From Flavobacteriaceae bacterium (GTDB taxonomy: Bacteria; Bacteroidota; Bacteroidia; Flavobacteriales; Flavobacteriaceae), in assembly GCA_949507465.1 (NCBI GenBank), contig CATEMS010000364.1, positions 1 through 10,695 on the forward strand: a stretch of DNA of 10,695 nucleotides. Reading direction: 5' to 3'. This document shows positions 1-6,418 of this stretch, in pieces. How positions within the stretch are numbered: the first letter of the stretch is position 1; every line of letters begins with the position of its first letter. The notes under the pieces are model-generated. The model was not told the origin of the DNA. It searched no databases and saw only the letters and a program-made list of their open reading frames with translations. The position numbers and the translations under genes were made by a program.

Positions 1-2
1 CT

Positions 3-1193
3 ATTGTATATGGAGAGAAAATAATTGATCCCACACTACCAACCATACTAGTATATGGGCACTATGATGTACAACCACCAGACCCTGTAGAGTTATGGGA
101 CAGTCCTCCATTTGAACCCGTTATTAAGAACACAGAACTACATCCCCAAGGAGCCATTTTTGCCCGCGGGAGTTGTGATGATAAAGGCCAAATGTACATG
201 CACGTTAAGGCTATGGAGTACATGACCCAAACCCATCAACTGCCCTGTAACGTTAAATTTATGATTGAAGGAGAAGAAGAGGTAGGCAGTGAGAGTCTTG
301 GATGGTTTGTAGAAAGAAATCAAGAAAAACTAGCCAATGATGTTATTTTAATTAGCGATACAGGCATGATAGCCAACGATATTCCAAGCATCACAACGGG
401 ACTGCGTGGTTTAAGCTATGTTGAAGTAGAGCTTACAGGACCCAATAGAGACCTGCACAGTGGTTTGTATGGAGGGGCGGTGGCCAACCCAATTAACGTA
501 TTAACCAAAATGATTGCATCTTTAACAGATGAGAACAACCATATAACAATTCCTGGGTTTTATGACAAAGTAGCCCAGCTCACCGATGCCGAAAGAGCAG
601 AGATGGCCAAAGCGCCTTTTAGCAAAGAGGCTTATTGCAAATCTATAGGGATTGAAGATACCTATGGAGAAGCCACCTATACCACAAATGAACGAAATAG
701 TATTCGTCCCACACTAGATGTGAACGGCATCTGGGGAGGCTACACAGGAGAAGGTGCCAAAACAGTTATTGCTAGCCAAGCCTTTGCAAAAATATCAATG
801 CGTTTGGTGCCAGATCAAAATTGGAAAGAAATCACTACCCTTTTTCAAAATCATTTTCAGAGCATCGCTCCAAAAGGGATAACTGTAAAGGTTCTCCCAC
901 ATCATGGAGGTCAAGCATATGTGACTCCAATTGATAGTGTTGGTTACAAAGCAGCGAGTAAGGCCTATGAGAGTACCTTCGGGAAAACACCTATCCCGCA
1001 GCGAAGTGGAGGGAGTATCCCAATTGTGGCTTTGTTTGAAAAAGAACTAAAAAGCAAAACCATTTTAATGGGCTTTGGTCTAGATAGTGATGCCATTCAC
1101 TCTCCAAACGAGCATTTTGGCATCTGGAATTACTTAAAAGGGATAGAGACAATCCCTCAGTTTTATCATTATTTCACTCAAATGAGCCAATAA
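3..1193 (+). CDS. M20 family metallo-dipeptidase (5' truncated by window edge)
   Basis: Zinc-dependent dipeptidase/aminoacylase-type hydrolase of the M20 family, probably cleaving dipeptides or small peptides in the cytoplasm. The frame is open from base 3, before the first ATG at 192, and the extra 63 codons encode essential family motifs, so the gene begins upstream of the window. In visible numbering, the GHYDVQP motif (H20, D22) supplies a metal ligand and catalytic Asp. RGSCDDKGQ (55-63) carries the metal-bridging Asp. EGEEEVGS (89-96) carries the general-base Glu and a metal Glu. ISDTG holds D119 and DAIHSPNE holds the late metal His, H366. The middle segment, with NGIWGGYTGEGAK and ISMRLVPDQ, is the lid/dimerisation domain. 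With 396 residues visible and a usual family length near 460, roughly 60-70 N-terminal residues are missing. No signal peptide can be assessed. All expected metal and catalytic residues in the visible part are present. The family is secure; the exact substrate is not. Confidence 0.93.
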   Translation: MVYGEKIIDPTLPTILVYGHYDVQPPDPVELWDSPPFEPVIKNTELHPQGAIFARGSCDDKGQMYMHVKAMEYMTQTHQLPCNVKFMIEGEEEVGSESLGWFVERNQEKLANDVILISDTGMIANDIPSITTGLRGLSYVEVELTGPNRDLHSGLYGGAVANPINVLTKMIASLTDENNHITIPGFYDKVAQLTDAERAEMAKAPFSKEAYCKSIGIEDTYGEATYTTNERNSIRPTLDVNGIWGGYTGEGAKTVIASQAFAKISMRLVPDQNWKEITTLFQNHFQSIAPKGITVKVLPHHGGQAYVTPIDSVGYKAASKAYESTFGKTPIPQRSGGSIPIVALFEKELKSKTILMGFGLDSDAIHSPNEHFGIWNYLKGIETIPQFYHYFTQMSQ

Positions 1194-1215
1194 CACTTGC
1201 TATGTGTTGCAGGTG
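1194..1215 (+). terminator. Possible weak hairpin after the M20 gene
   Basis: Directly after the M20 stop codon, CACTTGC can pair with GCAGGTG (seven pairs, one G-U) around an 8-base loop. An AT-rich stretch follows, but no clean T run. It may be a weak terminator or mRNA 3'-end stabiliser. The support is only the inverted repeat and its position. Confidence 0.3.
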
Positions 1216-1247
1216 AATAAAACTTCAATAAGCTTACCATTAAATTT

Positions 1248-1274
1248 CATAAGGTTGTAAATGATAACTTTATG
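1248..1274. repeat. Imperfect palindrome upstream of the lipoprotein gene
   Basis: An interrupted inverted repeat, CATAAGGTTGT - AAATG - ATAACTTTATG, gives 11 pairs including two G-U. Its right arm contains TAACTTTA, one base off the Bacteroidota -7 consensus TAnnTTTG, with a poor -33 match (TTA at 1240-1242, 22 bp upstream). The arm ends 24 bp before the lipoprotein ATG. The dyad could be an operator overlapping the promoter or an RNA hairpin. The symmetry is seen directly; function is inferred. Confidence 0.35.
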
Positions 1275-1298
1275 GCGCATAATTAAAAACTCTTTTCT

Positions 1299-1793
1299 AT
1301 GAAAATAGCATACACCCTTATCCTTATTGTTTGTCTTTCAAGTTGTGAGCATAGCAGCGCTCCTAAAACCCAAGCACCTCAAGAAAAGCTTCTAGCCCAG
1401 GACAAAATTGACCAAGACAAAATAACCCAAGACAAAGCAGCAATTTTAAAAGTCATGAAAGAGCAACAAATTGCTTGGAGCAAAAATGATCTTGAAGGTT
1501 TTATGCAAGGGTATGTTAACAGTGACTCTTTAAAATTTTATGGTAAAAGTGGTCTCACCAAGGGATGGCAACAAACCCTCGATAATTATAAAAAAGGGTA
1601 TCCCACCAAAGAGCAAAGTGGCACATTAACTTTTACCATTAATGACATCTCAAATATTGAAACAAACAGCTACTGGGTTATGGGAGAGTATTTTTTATCT
1701 AGAGAGATAGCAGATGCCAAGGGTGTGTTTATGGTTATTTTTAAAAATATAGACGGTAGCTGGAAAATTGTAGCAGATATGAGCTGTGGCTAA
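1299..1793 (+). CDS. SnoaL/DUF4440-like (NTF2-fold) lipoprotein
   Basis: Predicted lipoprotein of 164 residues. The N-terminus MKIAYTLILIVCLSSC is a type II signal peptide with lipobox LSSC, lipidated at C16, so the protein should be anchored in the outer or inner membrane, facing the periplasm or exterior. Residues 17-48 are a polar linker holding three tandem QDKxx pentapeptides. From about residue 47 the pattern is that of a small NTF2-fold domain (SnoaL/DUF4440 type): an opening helix with a WSKNDLEGFMQGY-like motif, a central GLTKGW segment, then strands ending in W-x-I-V-A-D near the C-terminus. Such domains bind small ligands or serve as accessory domains, and no catalytic residue can be assigned. 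The ATG at 1299 places the signal peptide correctly; no Shine-Dalgarno is visible, as is normal in this phylum. The gene converges with the cyclase gene, leaving 18 bp between stop codons. Confidence 0.8.
   Translation: MKIAYTLILIVCLSSCEHSSAPKTQAPQEKLLAQDKIDQDKITQDKAAILKVMKEQQIAWSKNDLEGFMQGYVNSDSLKFYGKSGLTKGWQQTLDNYKKGYPTKEQSGTLTFTINDISNIETNSYWVMGEYFLSREIADAKGVFMVIFKNIDGSWKIVADMSCG
1398..1442 (+). repeat. Three tandem 15-bp units in the lipoprotein linker
   Basis: Three consecutive 15-bp units begin CAGGACAAAATTGAC, CAAGACAAAATAACC and CAAGACAAAGCAGCA. They encode QDKID, QDKIT and QDKAA just after the lipidation site. Because the unit is a multiple of three, gain or loss would change linker length without breaking the frame. 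The repeat is visible directly; variability is inferred. Confidence 0.75.
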
Positions 1794-1811
1794 TTGGAGG
1801 CTTTTTGACCT

Positions 1812-2561
1812 TTAGTCTGCTATTTCATACAACACCGGTCTGCTAGGTGAGGCATCATTTTTAAAAGGAGCAACCTGCAAGTTTAGTACATAAGGGCCGT
1901 CTTTAATGGTATCCTTTACGTAAATAAACTCTGTTATTGTTGCATTTTCTCTGGGAGCTTCTGGAATATTCCAAAATGCTTTGTGAGCTAGTAAAGCGCC
2001 ATTGTCTTTTTCTTTATCTACAGAAGGCAGGTCTATAAGTAGGTGCTCTACCCCCAAATCTCTTAAAAATTCAGCTGCCTTATGATCTAAATAAGGCCAA
2101 TTGGTATTGGTGTATTTCTGAGATATTTTTGAAATTGTATTTGGCAGTGTTCTTATCACAACTGCCGAAGGTGTTTTACCTTTTAATTTTTGTGTGATGG
2201 CTGCTAATGGTAGCAGGTAATCTTGCCCAATCAACACGGGTGAAATCGTAATGACCTCAGCCATAAAAAAGAAACTCTTTAATGCATCATTGACAGAATA
2301 AAACGCCTTAGTTATGTGCCCTAAACACTCTGTATGGGTGCCATGAGCATGAGGGTTAAATGATATGTTATTGAAATTTACAGCAGCGCCTTGGCTTACC
2401 CTACCTACCCAATCACCGAGCTGTACAGGATATATCTGGGGCTTTTCAAGATACCAAGCTAAGGGGTTTTGTGAGCTGTCTGACATTACAATAGAGATAT
2501 CTAAGGGCTTTGAAAAATCTACAGTAAGTCTAGAATTATTGATGTTAATAGTGGCTAGCAT
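1812..2561 (-). CDS. Cyclase-family (KynB-type) metal-dependent hydrolase
   Basis: Member of the cyclase/kynurenine-formamidase-like family (Pfam Cyclase), metal enzymes that hydrolyse amides, esters or lactones. Known members include arylformamidase KynB and isatin hydrolase. The signature lies at residues 71-82 as HAHGTHTECLGH, matching the HxGTHxDxPxH metal-binding pattern with Glu in place of the usual Asp. A second conserved block, LLIDLPSVD (174-182), resembles the family's GxD-S-x-D segment. H193 and E211 in TITEFIYV fit the late His and Glu. At 249 residues it is somewhat longer than typical KynB (about 210). No signal peptide is seen, so it is probably cytoplasmic. It sits 39 bp downstream of hemW in the same direction and is likely the last gene of the ruvC-hemW transcript. 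No tryptophan 2,3-dioxygenase or kynureninase is nearby, so a role in tryptophan catabolism is not supported. Substrate unknown. Confidence 0.85.
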   Translation of the reverse strand: MLATININNSRLTVDFSKPLDISIVMSDSSQNPLAWYLEKPQIYPVQLGDWVGRVSQGAAVNFNNISFNPHAHGTHTECLGHITKAFYSVNDALKSFFFMAEVITISPVLIGQDYLLPLAAITQKLKGKTPSAVVIRTLPNTISKISQKYTNTNWPYLDHKAAEFLRDLGVEHLLIDLPSVDKEKDNGALLAHKAFWNIPEAPRENATITEFIYVKDTIKDGPYVLNLQVAPFKNDASPSRPVLYEIAD

Positions 2562-2600
2562 AGCTTGAATTTACAACTCTAAATATACAACACTCCTAGA

Positions 2601-3722
2601 TTAAATCATAAATAAATCTGCAGCAATACCATCTGTTAGAAACTTCCCTTTTTTAGTAGCTTTTACAAAATCTCCCTCACAAATTAGTAAATCTAAAGCC
2701 ACATGTTGTTGCATGTTTTGTTTGAAATACCTCTTGAATTTTGGGCCAAACAAAGAGCCAATTTCAGCTATAGAGACCCCGCCGGCAGTCCTTAGGCGCG
2801 TCATAACATACTCATTGTATTGATTTTCTATGGTAAGTATCTCTTTGGTAAGTGGCAGCACTCCCACTTCAATGCTTTGTATGTAGCGAGTATTGTTTGA
2901 TACATTCCAACTTCTGGAAACCACATCATAACTATGGGCAGATGGCCCCACTCCCAAATAAGGTTTTCTCATCCAGTAAGATGAATTACTTTGTGATTCC
3001 CACCCAGGAATACAAAAATTAGAAAACTCATAATTATGATATCCAGCAGCAGTGGTTTTTTCAACCAAAACTGCATGATGCTCAGCAGCGACAACGTCAT
3101 CTGCAGGTTGTATAACTCCATTTTTAATAAATCTCTCTAGGGCTGTTTTAGGCTCAACAGTCAAAACATAACAAGAAATATGAGGCACCTCCAAAGACAA
3201 TGCTTTTTCTATATTTTCTTGCCATCTGTGCGGTGTCATTTGAGGGATACCATACATTAAATCTATGCTGATGTTTTCAAAATACTGTTTTGCCTTTACA
3301 ATACATTGAAGTGCCTCTGCTTGATTATGAGCTCTATTCATGAGAGTTAAATCTTCTTCAAAAAAAGATTGTATGCCGATAGAGAGCCTATTTATTTTTG
3401 TGTTGGCTAAACTATCAATTTTAGCCTCCGTTAAATCATCAGGATTGGCCTCAAGTGTGATCTCTGGGCTGTCTATGATATGAAAATTATCATACACCGT
3501 CTGTAAAACAAGATCTATTTGCTTTGGGGTTAACAGACTTGGAGTGCCCCCTCCAAAATATATAGTTTCAATAGGTTCAGAAAGCTTGTCTTTGCGAAGT
3601 TCAAGCTCTTTACAGATAGCCTCAAGCATGCTATCTTGCTTTTTTAAGGATGTTGAAAAATGGAAGTCACAATAATGACACGCTTGTTTGCAAAAAGGAA
3701 TATGAATATAAATACCAGCCAT
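2601..3722 (-). CDS. hemW: Radical SAM heme chaperone HemW
   Basis: HemW, a radical SAM protein related to oxygen-independent coproporphyrinogen III oxidase HemN, but thought to bind heme and deliver it to target proteins rather than catalyse the oxidase step. The N-terminus YIHIPFCKQACHYCDFHF carries the CX3CX2C cluster motif (C11, C15, C18). The next residues are DF rather than the extra Cys (CxC) of HemN, which favours HemW. GGGTPS at 57-62 is the SAM-binding glycine motif. Later landmarks are LEANPDD, RLSIGIQSF and the SCYVLTVEPKT block typical of the family. The C-terminal HemN_C-like region runs from about 300 to the end. At 373 residues it is close to full family length. It starts 13 bp after the ruvC stop codon, indicating co-transcription. 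Cytoplasmic. Many annotation pipelines would call it a coproporphyrinogen III oxidase-like protein; HemW is the better call here. Confidence 0.94.
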   Translation of the reverse strand: MAGIYIHIPFCKQACHYCDFHFSTSLKKQDSMLEAICKELELRKDKLSEPIETIYFGGGTPSLLTPKQIDLVLQTVYDNFHIIDSPEITLEANPDDLTEAKIDSLANTKINRLSIGIQSFFEEDLTLMNRAHNQAEALQCIVKAKQYFENISIDLMYGIPQMTPHRWQENIEKALSLEVPHISCYVLTVEPKTALERFIKNGVIQPADDVVAAEHHAVLVEKTTAAGYHNYEFSNFCIPGWESQSNSSYWMRKPYLGVGPSAHSYDVVSRSWNVSNNTRYIQSIEVGVLPLTKEILTIENQYNEYVMTRLRTAGGVSIAEIGSLFGPKFKRYFKQNMQQHVALDLLICEGDFVKATKKGKFLTDGIAADLFMI

Positions 3723-3735
3723 TATATATGCAAAA

Positions 3736-4296
3736 TCACTTTTTTATTCTTTTCTCATTTTGCTGAACAAAACTTGACCATCCCGAGTAGTTTTTACCAG
3801 TGCTGGTGCTCTTACCGTTGTTGTAGAAATGGCAAACTGCTGCTGCCAATCCATCTGTGCTGTCTAAATTTTTTGGCAACTCTTTAAGATCTAAAATGCT
3901 TTGAAGCATTTTTGCAACTTGCTCCTTGGAGGCATTACCATTGCCTGTAATAGCCATTTTTATTTTCTTTGGTGCGTACTCTGTGATAGGTATATCTCTA
4001 GACAAACCAGCGGCCATAGCAACCCCTTGGGCCCTTCCTAGTTTGAGCATGGATTGTACATTTTTACCAAAAAAGGGAGCCTCAATGGCAATGTGATCTG
4101 GATGAAAAGTGTCAATAAGCTCGATGGTGCGCTCAAAAATAAGTTTAAGACGTTTGTAATGATTGTCATACTTGGAAAGCTGTAATTCATTGAGCTGCAG
4201 AAATTCCATTTTTTTTCCAACCACTTTTATAAGTCCAAAACCCATAATGGTAGTTCCTGGATCAATACCCAATATAATGCGCTCTGATGTACTCAA
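3736..4296 (-). CDS. ruvC: Holliday junction resolvase RuvC (TTG start)
   Basis: Crossover junction endodeoxyribonuclease that cuts four-way DNA junctions symmetrically during homologous recombination and repair, acting as a dimer with RuvAB. The RNase H-like fold is evident: LGIDPGTT supplies D12, AIEAPFFGKN supplies E72, and LDSTDGLAAAVCH supplies D145 and D148. All four catalytic acids are present, with spacing close to E. coli RuvC (7, 66, 138, 141). The C-terminal SGWSSFV tail is familiar from flavobacterial RuvC. Length is 186 residues, within the normal range. The start needs care: the first sense codon after an in-frame TAA (4299-4297) is TTG at 4296, and no ATG or GTG occurs before the first catalytic strand. 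TTG is therefore the only standard initiator that keeps the fold. It leads the ruvC-hemW-cyclase gene group. Confidence 0.95.
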   Translation of the reverse strand: MSTSERIILGIDPGTTIMGFGLIKVVGKKMEFLQLNELQLSKYDNHYKRLKLIFERTIELIDTFHPDHIAIEAPFFGKNVQSMLKLGRAQGVAMAAGLSRDIPITEYAPKKIKMAITGNGNASKEQVAKMLQSILDLKELPKNLDSTDGLAAAVCHFYNNGKSTSTGKNYSGWSSFVQQNEKRIKK

Positions 4297-4315
4297 TTAT
4301 GTGTTGGAATTAGTA

Positions 4316-4328
4316 AGTAATAATTACT
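4316..4328. repeat. 13-bp palindrome in the ruvC leader
   Basis: AGTAATAATTACT is a perfect palindrome around a central A. It lies between the putative ruvC -7 box and the TTG start, overlapping the expected transcription start. It could be an operator for a dimeric regulator, but AT-rich palindromes of this size also arise by chance. Confidence 0.35.
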
Positions 4329-4329
4329 A

Positions 4330-4361
4330 CAAATTTAAACAATATCTAAACGGCGCCCTAA
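4330..4361 (-). promoter_or_regulatory. Candidate promoter for ruvC-hemW-cyclase
   Basis: Read on the - strand, TAAATTTG (4337-4330) is a perfect match to the Bacteroidota -7 consensus TAnnTTTG. TTA (4361-4359) lies 21 bp upstream, near the -33 TTG consensus. Transcription would begin around 4323, giving a leader of roughly 25-30 bases before the ruvC TTG start. The match is seen directly; activity is inferred. Confidence 0.45.
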
Positions 4362-4365
4362 GGTT

Positions 4366-4379
4366 TTAGCTTTTGCTAA
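4366..4379. repeat. Small perfect hairpin after the TonB-C-like lipoprotein gene
   Basis: TTAGC-TTTT-GCTAA forms a 5-bp stem with a 4-base loop. It lies 11 bp past the stop codon of the lipoprotein gene on the - strand. No T run follows in that direction (AAAACC), so it is at best a weak terminator or 3'-end structure. Confidence 0.3.
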
Positions 4380-4390
4380 TGCCAATACAC

Positions 4391-4867
4391 TTACTTTGTT
4401 TGCAAAACAACAGGTAAATTAAAAGACACTGCAACAGGAACCCCTCTTTTATGAGCTGGGGCCAAGGAGGGTAAGCTATCGATGCTTTGGGTAATCCACA
4501 TAGACACATCTGGAAAGCTTGTGGCAGTAAGGCTGTCAATTGAGATGGTGTTTAAAAAAATATCACCTTTCTCTGAGACGGTAAGGGAAACCCAAATAGT
4601 ATCTTTAATGCTCCGAGAACTAACTAGATGTTTGGAGGAAAGGCCTTTGTACATGTTAGAAATCAATGTGTTTTCAAAACAGGTTTTACTTGCTTTTTTA
4701 TCTGAATATTTTTGACAAGAAACAAAGTTGGGAAACTGATCGACCTGATTCCAGGAAATTGTCTTCAGCTCTTGATCATAAAAAGTATCTGAAGAAATTT
4801 TATCTGTCTCAAAGTACTGGCAAGCAGCCATGCTACATAACACTAAAGCATAAAATATATATTTCAT
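4391..4867 (-). CDS. Lipoprotein with TonB C-terminal-like domain
   Basis: Predicted lipoprotein of 158 residues, starting at ATG 4867. An upstream in-frame ATG at 4921 would prepend a polar, His-rich stretch with no signal character. The 4867 start gives a clean type II signal peptide, MKYIFYALVLCSMAAC, with lipidation at C16. The middle (about 35-85) is a polar region with cysteines. The C-terminal 70 residues resemble a TonB_C fold: a DTIWVSLTVSEKGDI strand pair, an S-x-x-x-S-F-P segment, then SLPSLAPAHKRGVPV and a closing SFNLPVVLQ strand. This matches the TonB_C pattern of a P-x-x-P-A-x-x-x-G-x-P-V turn followed by an LP-containing strand. It lacks the transmembrane anchor and Pro-rich spacer of classical TonB, so energy transduction is doubtful; an adaptor or divergent stand-alone role is more likely. 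It is transcribed toward ruvC but separated by 94 bp containing a promoter. Confidence 0.75.
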   Translation of the reverse strand: MKYIFYALVLCSMAACQYFETDKISSDTFYDQELKTISWNQVDQFPNFVSCQKYSDKKASKTCFENTLISNMYKGLSSKHLVSSRSIKDTIWVSLTVSEKGDIFLNTISIDSLTATSFPDVSMWITQSIDSLPSLAPAHKRGVPVAVSFNLPVVLQTK

Positions 4868-4893
4868 GGATTTTAAACTATGGTTGTGAATGT

Positions 4894-4921
4894 GAAAAAT
4901 ACACATTTTGAAGCAATCCAA
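4894..4921 (-). promoter_or_regulatory. Candidate promoter for the TonB-C-like lipoprotein
   Basis: On the - strand, TATTTTTC (4901-4894) matches TAnnTTTG at all but the last position. TTG (4921-4919) lies 17 bp upstream as a -33 element. The implied start near 4888 gives a leader of about 20 bases to ATG 4867. It also places the longer ATG at 4921 outside the transcript, supporting the shorter start. Confidence 0.35.
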
Positions 4922-4965
4922 TTGGGCCTTGTTTAATTTATATTGTCAAACACAAAATTAATTGC

Positions 4966-5001
4966 ACAGCAAAGCCGCTTGAAAAATGCGGCTTTGGCTG
5001 T
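4966..5001 (-). terminator. hppD terminator hairpin
   Basis: ACAGC-AAAGCCGC pairs with GCGGCTTT-G-GCTGT: 13 base pairs with one bulged G and a 9-base loop. It begins 18 bp after the hppD stop codon on the - strand. The GC-rich core stands out in AT-rich surroundings, and a T-rich but interrupted stretch (AATTAATTTTG) follows in the direction of transcription. Confidence 0.75.
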
Positions 5002-5019
5002 TGTGGTAGAATTTATGCC

Positions 5020-6183
5020 TTAGAGTGTTCCGCGTTTGGCTTGTTGTCTTTCTATAGCCTCAAATAAGGCTTTAAAATTTCCAACGCCAAAAGATTGTGC
5101 TCCTTTTCGCTGTATAATTTCAATAAACATAGTAGGCCTATCTACAATGGTATTTGTGAAAATCTGTAACAGATACCCTTCCTCATCACGGTCAATTAAA
5201 ATGCCATGCTTTTTGAGCACCTGGATATCTTCATCAATTTCACCAACGCGCTGTAAAACATCATCATAATACGTCTCTGGCACATATAAAAATTCTACTC
5301 CGCGTTCTCGCATGGCAGAAACCGTTGCAACTATATCATCGGTTGCTAGGGCTAAATGCTGAACTCCAGGACCATTATAAAAATCAAGATATTCCTCAAT
5401 TTGTGATTTCTTTTTCCCTTTAGCAGGCTCATTTATAGGAAATTTTATGCGGCCATTACCATTGCTCATTACTTTGCTCATAAGGGCGGTGTAATCTGTG
5501 GCAATATCATCATCTGCAAAAGAGATTATTTGTGCAAAACCCATTGTTTTAGCATAAAACTCACACCACTTATTCATTTCTCCCCAACCAACATTTCCAA
5601 CAATATGATCTATAAACTTTAACCCAACAGGGGCAGGATTGTAATGAGACTCCCATTTGGTATATCCTGGCAAAAAGATTCCGTTGTAATTTTTACGTTC
5701 AATAAATAGATGAACGGTTTCTCCGTAGGTATACACACCAGATGTGATGACATATCCATCTGCATCTTCTTGACGGGTGGGTTCCATAAATGGTTTTGCG
5801 CCTCGCTTTGTGGTTTCCTCAAAAGACTTGGTGGCATCCTCAACCCATAAGGCTATTACTTTGGCAGCATCTCCATGAAGATTGATGTGCTCATTGATAG
5901 GACCATCTTTGGTTAGGGGTGTGGTGAGTACCAATCTAATTTTATCCTGCTTTAAGACATAAGATACGCTGTCTTTTCTACCAGTTTCTAGACCTGCATA
6001 GGCCTCACTTTGAAAGCCAAAAGCTGTTTTATAAAAATACGCTGCCTGTTTTGCATTACCAACATACAGCTCCACATAATCTGTTCCCAAAAGAGGTAAA
6101 AAGTCTTCTGCCTCACTAAAGAGTTTGCGCAAAGAATACTCTGTGTTTTGTAAGTCTTTTAAATTTTTAATGTCTGATGCCAT
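5020..6183 (-). CDS. hppD: 4-hydroxyphenylpyruvate dioxygenase
   Basis: Fe(II)-dependent dioxygenase converting 4-hydroxyphenylpyruvate to homogentisate in tyrosine (and phenylalanine) degradation, in the cytoplasm. It has two VOC (glyoxalase-fold) domains: an N-terminal one at about 33-165 and a catalytic one at about 190-365. The 2-His-1-Glu iron site is intact: H193 in FIDHIVGNV, H276 in GVQHLALATDDI and E355 in FIEIIQRKG. GYLLQIFTN (337-344) supplies substrate-pocket residues, and the GAQSFGVGNFKALFEAIE tail is the active-site-gating C-terminal helix typical of HPPD. Length 387 is normal for the bacteroidotal form. The ATG at 6183 begins MASDIKNLKDLQNTEYSLRK, a usual start. It has its own terminator and is divergent from the HAD gene, so it appears monocistronic. 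The homogentisate dioxygenase and fumarylacetoacetase of the same pathway are not in this window. Confidence 0.97.
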   Translation of the reverse strand: MASDIKNLKDLQNTEYSLRKLFSEAEDFLPLLGTDYVELYVGNAKQAAYFYKTAFGFQSEAYAGLETGRKDSVSYVLKQDKIRLVLTTPLTKDGPINEHINLHGDAAKVIALWVEDATKSFEETTKRGAKPFMEPTRQEDADGYVITSGVYTYGETVHLFIERKNYNGIFLPGYTKWESHYNPAPVGLKFIDHIVGNVGWGEMNKWCEFYAKTMGFAQIISFADDDIATDYTALMSKVMSNGNGRIKFPINEPAKGKKKSQIEEYLDFYNGPGVQHLALATDDIVATVSAMRERGVEFLYVPETYYDDVLQRVGEIDEDIQVLKKHGILIDRDEEGYLLQIFTNTIVDRPTMFIEIIQRKGAQSFGVGNFKALFEAIERQQAKRGTL

Positions 6184-6276
6184 AGGGTGTCATTTTTAGG
6201 CCAATAACTTTAAAGAACTAAGCTACTTTCTTGGTGCAAATATCCATAATAATATTGAAATCTCTATGACCAAAAA

Positions 6277-6304
6277 CAAAAGTCATTGCAAAAGTGATCT
6301 ACAA
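6277..6304 (-). promoter_or_regulatory. Direct repeat and possible hppD promoter
   Basis: The heptamer CAAAAGT occurs at 6277-6283 and 6289-6295, a 12-bp period. On the - strand the nearer copy forms GACTTTTG (6284-6277), one base off TAnnTTTG. A TTG (6304-6302) lies 17 bp upstream, so it could be the hppD promoter with a leader of about 85 bases. The repeated heptamer could alternatively be a regulator site. No other good promoter match was found nearer the hppD start. Confidence 0.28.
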
Positions 6305-6383
6305 GGAGATATAAACCCCTAAAAATTGATATTTATTGGCAGACTAAATATAGATTAAGAGTGCTACTTATTTTAAAAAAAGA

Positions 6384-6391
6384 TACATTTG
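6384..6391 (+). promoter_or_regulatory. Candidate -7 box for the HAD gene
   Basis: TACATTTG matches the Bacteroidota -7 consensus TAnnTTTG exactly. It lies 27 bp before the ATG at 6419, giving a leader of about 20 bases. The -33 region has no good TTG. The position rules out a TTG start at 6389, which would lie within the promoter. Confidence 0.5.
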
Positions 6392-6418
6392 TTTTCTAAT
6401 TTTCTAACAAAAAACAAG

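Noticed and set aside
192..194. ATG at 192 as the start of the M20 dipeptidase
   Set aside because: The codons before it encode the GHYDVQP and CDDKGQ motifs needed for metal binding; the true start is before base 1.
1812..2561. Assignment of the cyclase-family gene as kynB
   Set aside because: The metal motif fits the superfamily, but it has E in place of D, is longer than KynB, and has no kynurenine-pathway neighbour, so the symbol is not justified.
4868..4921. Longer start (ATG at 4921) for the TonB-C-like lipoprotein
   Set aside because: The added 18 residues are polar and His-rich and would bury the lipoprotein signal; a promoter-like TTG/-7 pair lies in this stretch.
6389..6418. TTG start at 6389 for the HAD protein
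   Set aside because: TTG 6389-6391 is the end of a perfect -7 box (TACATTTG), and ATG 6419 gives the normal start two residues before the first beta-strand.
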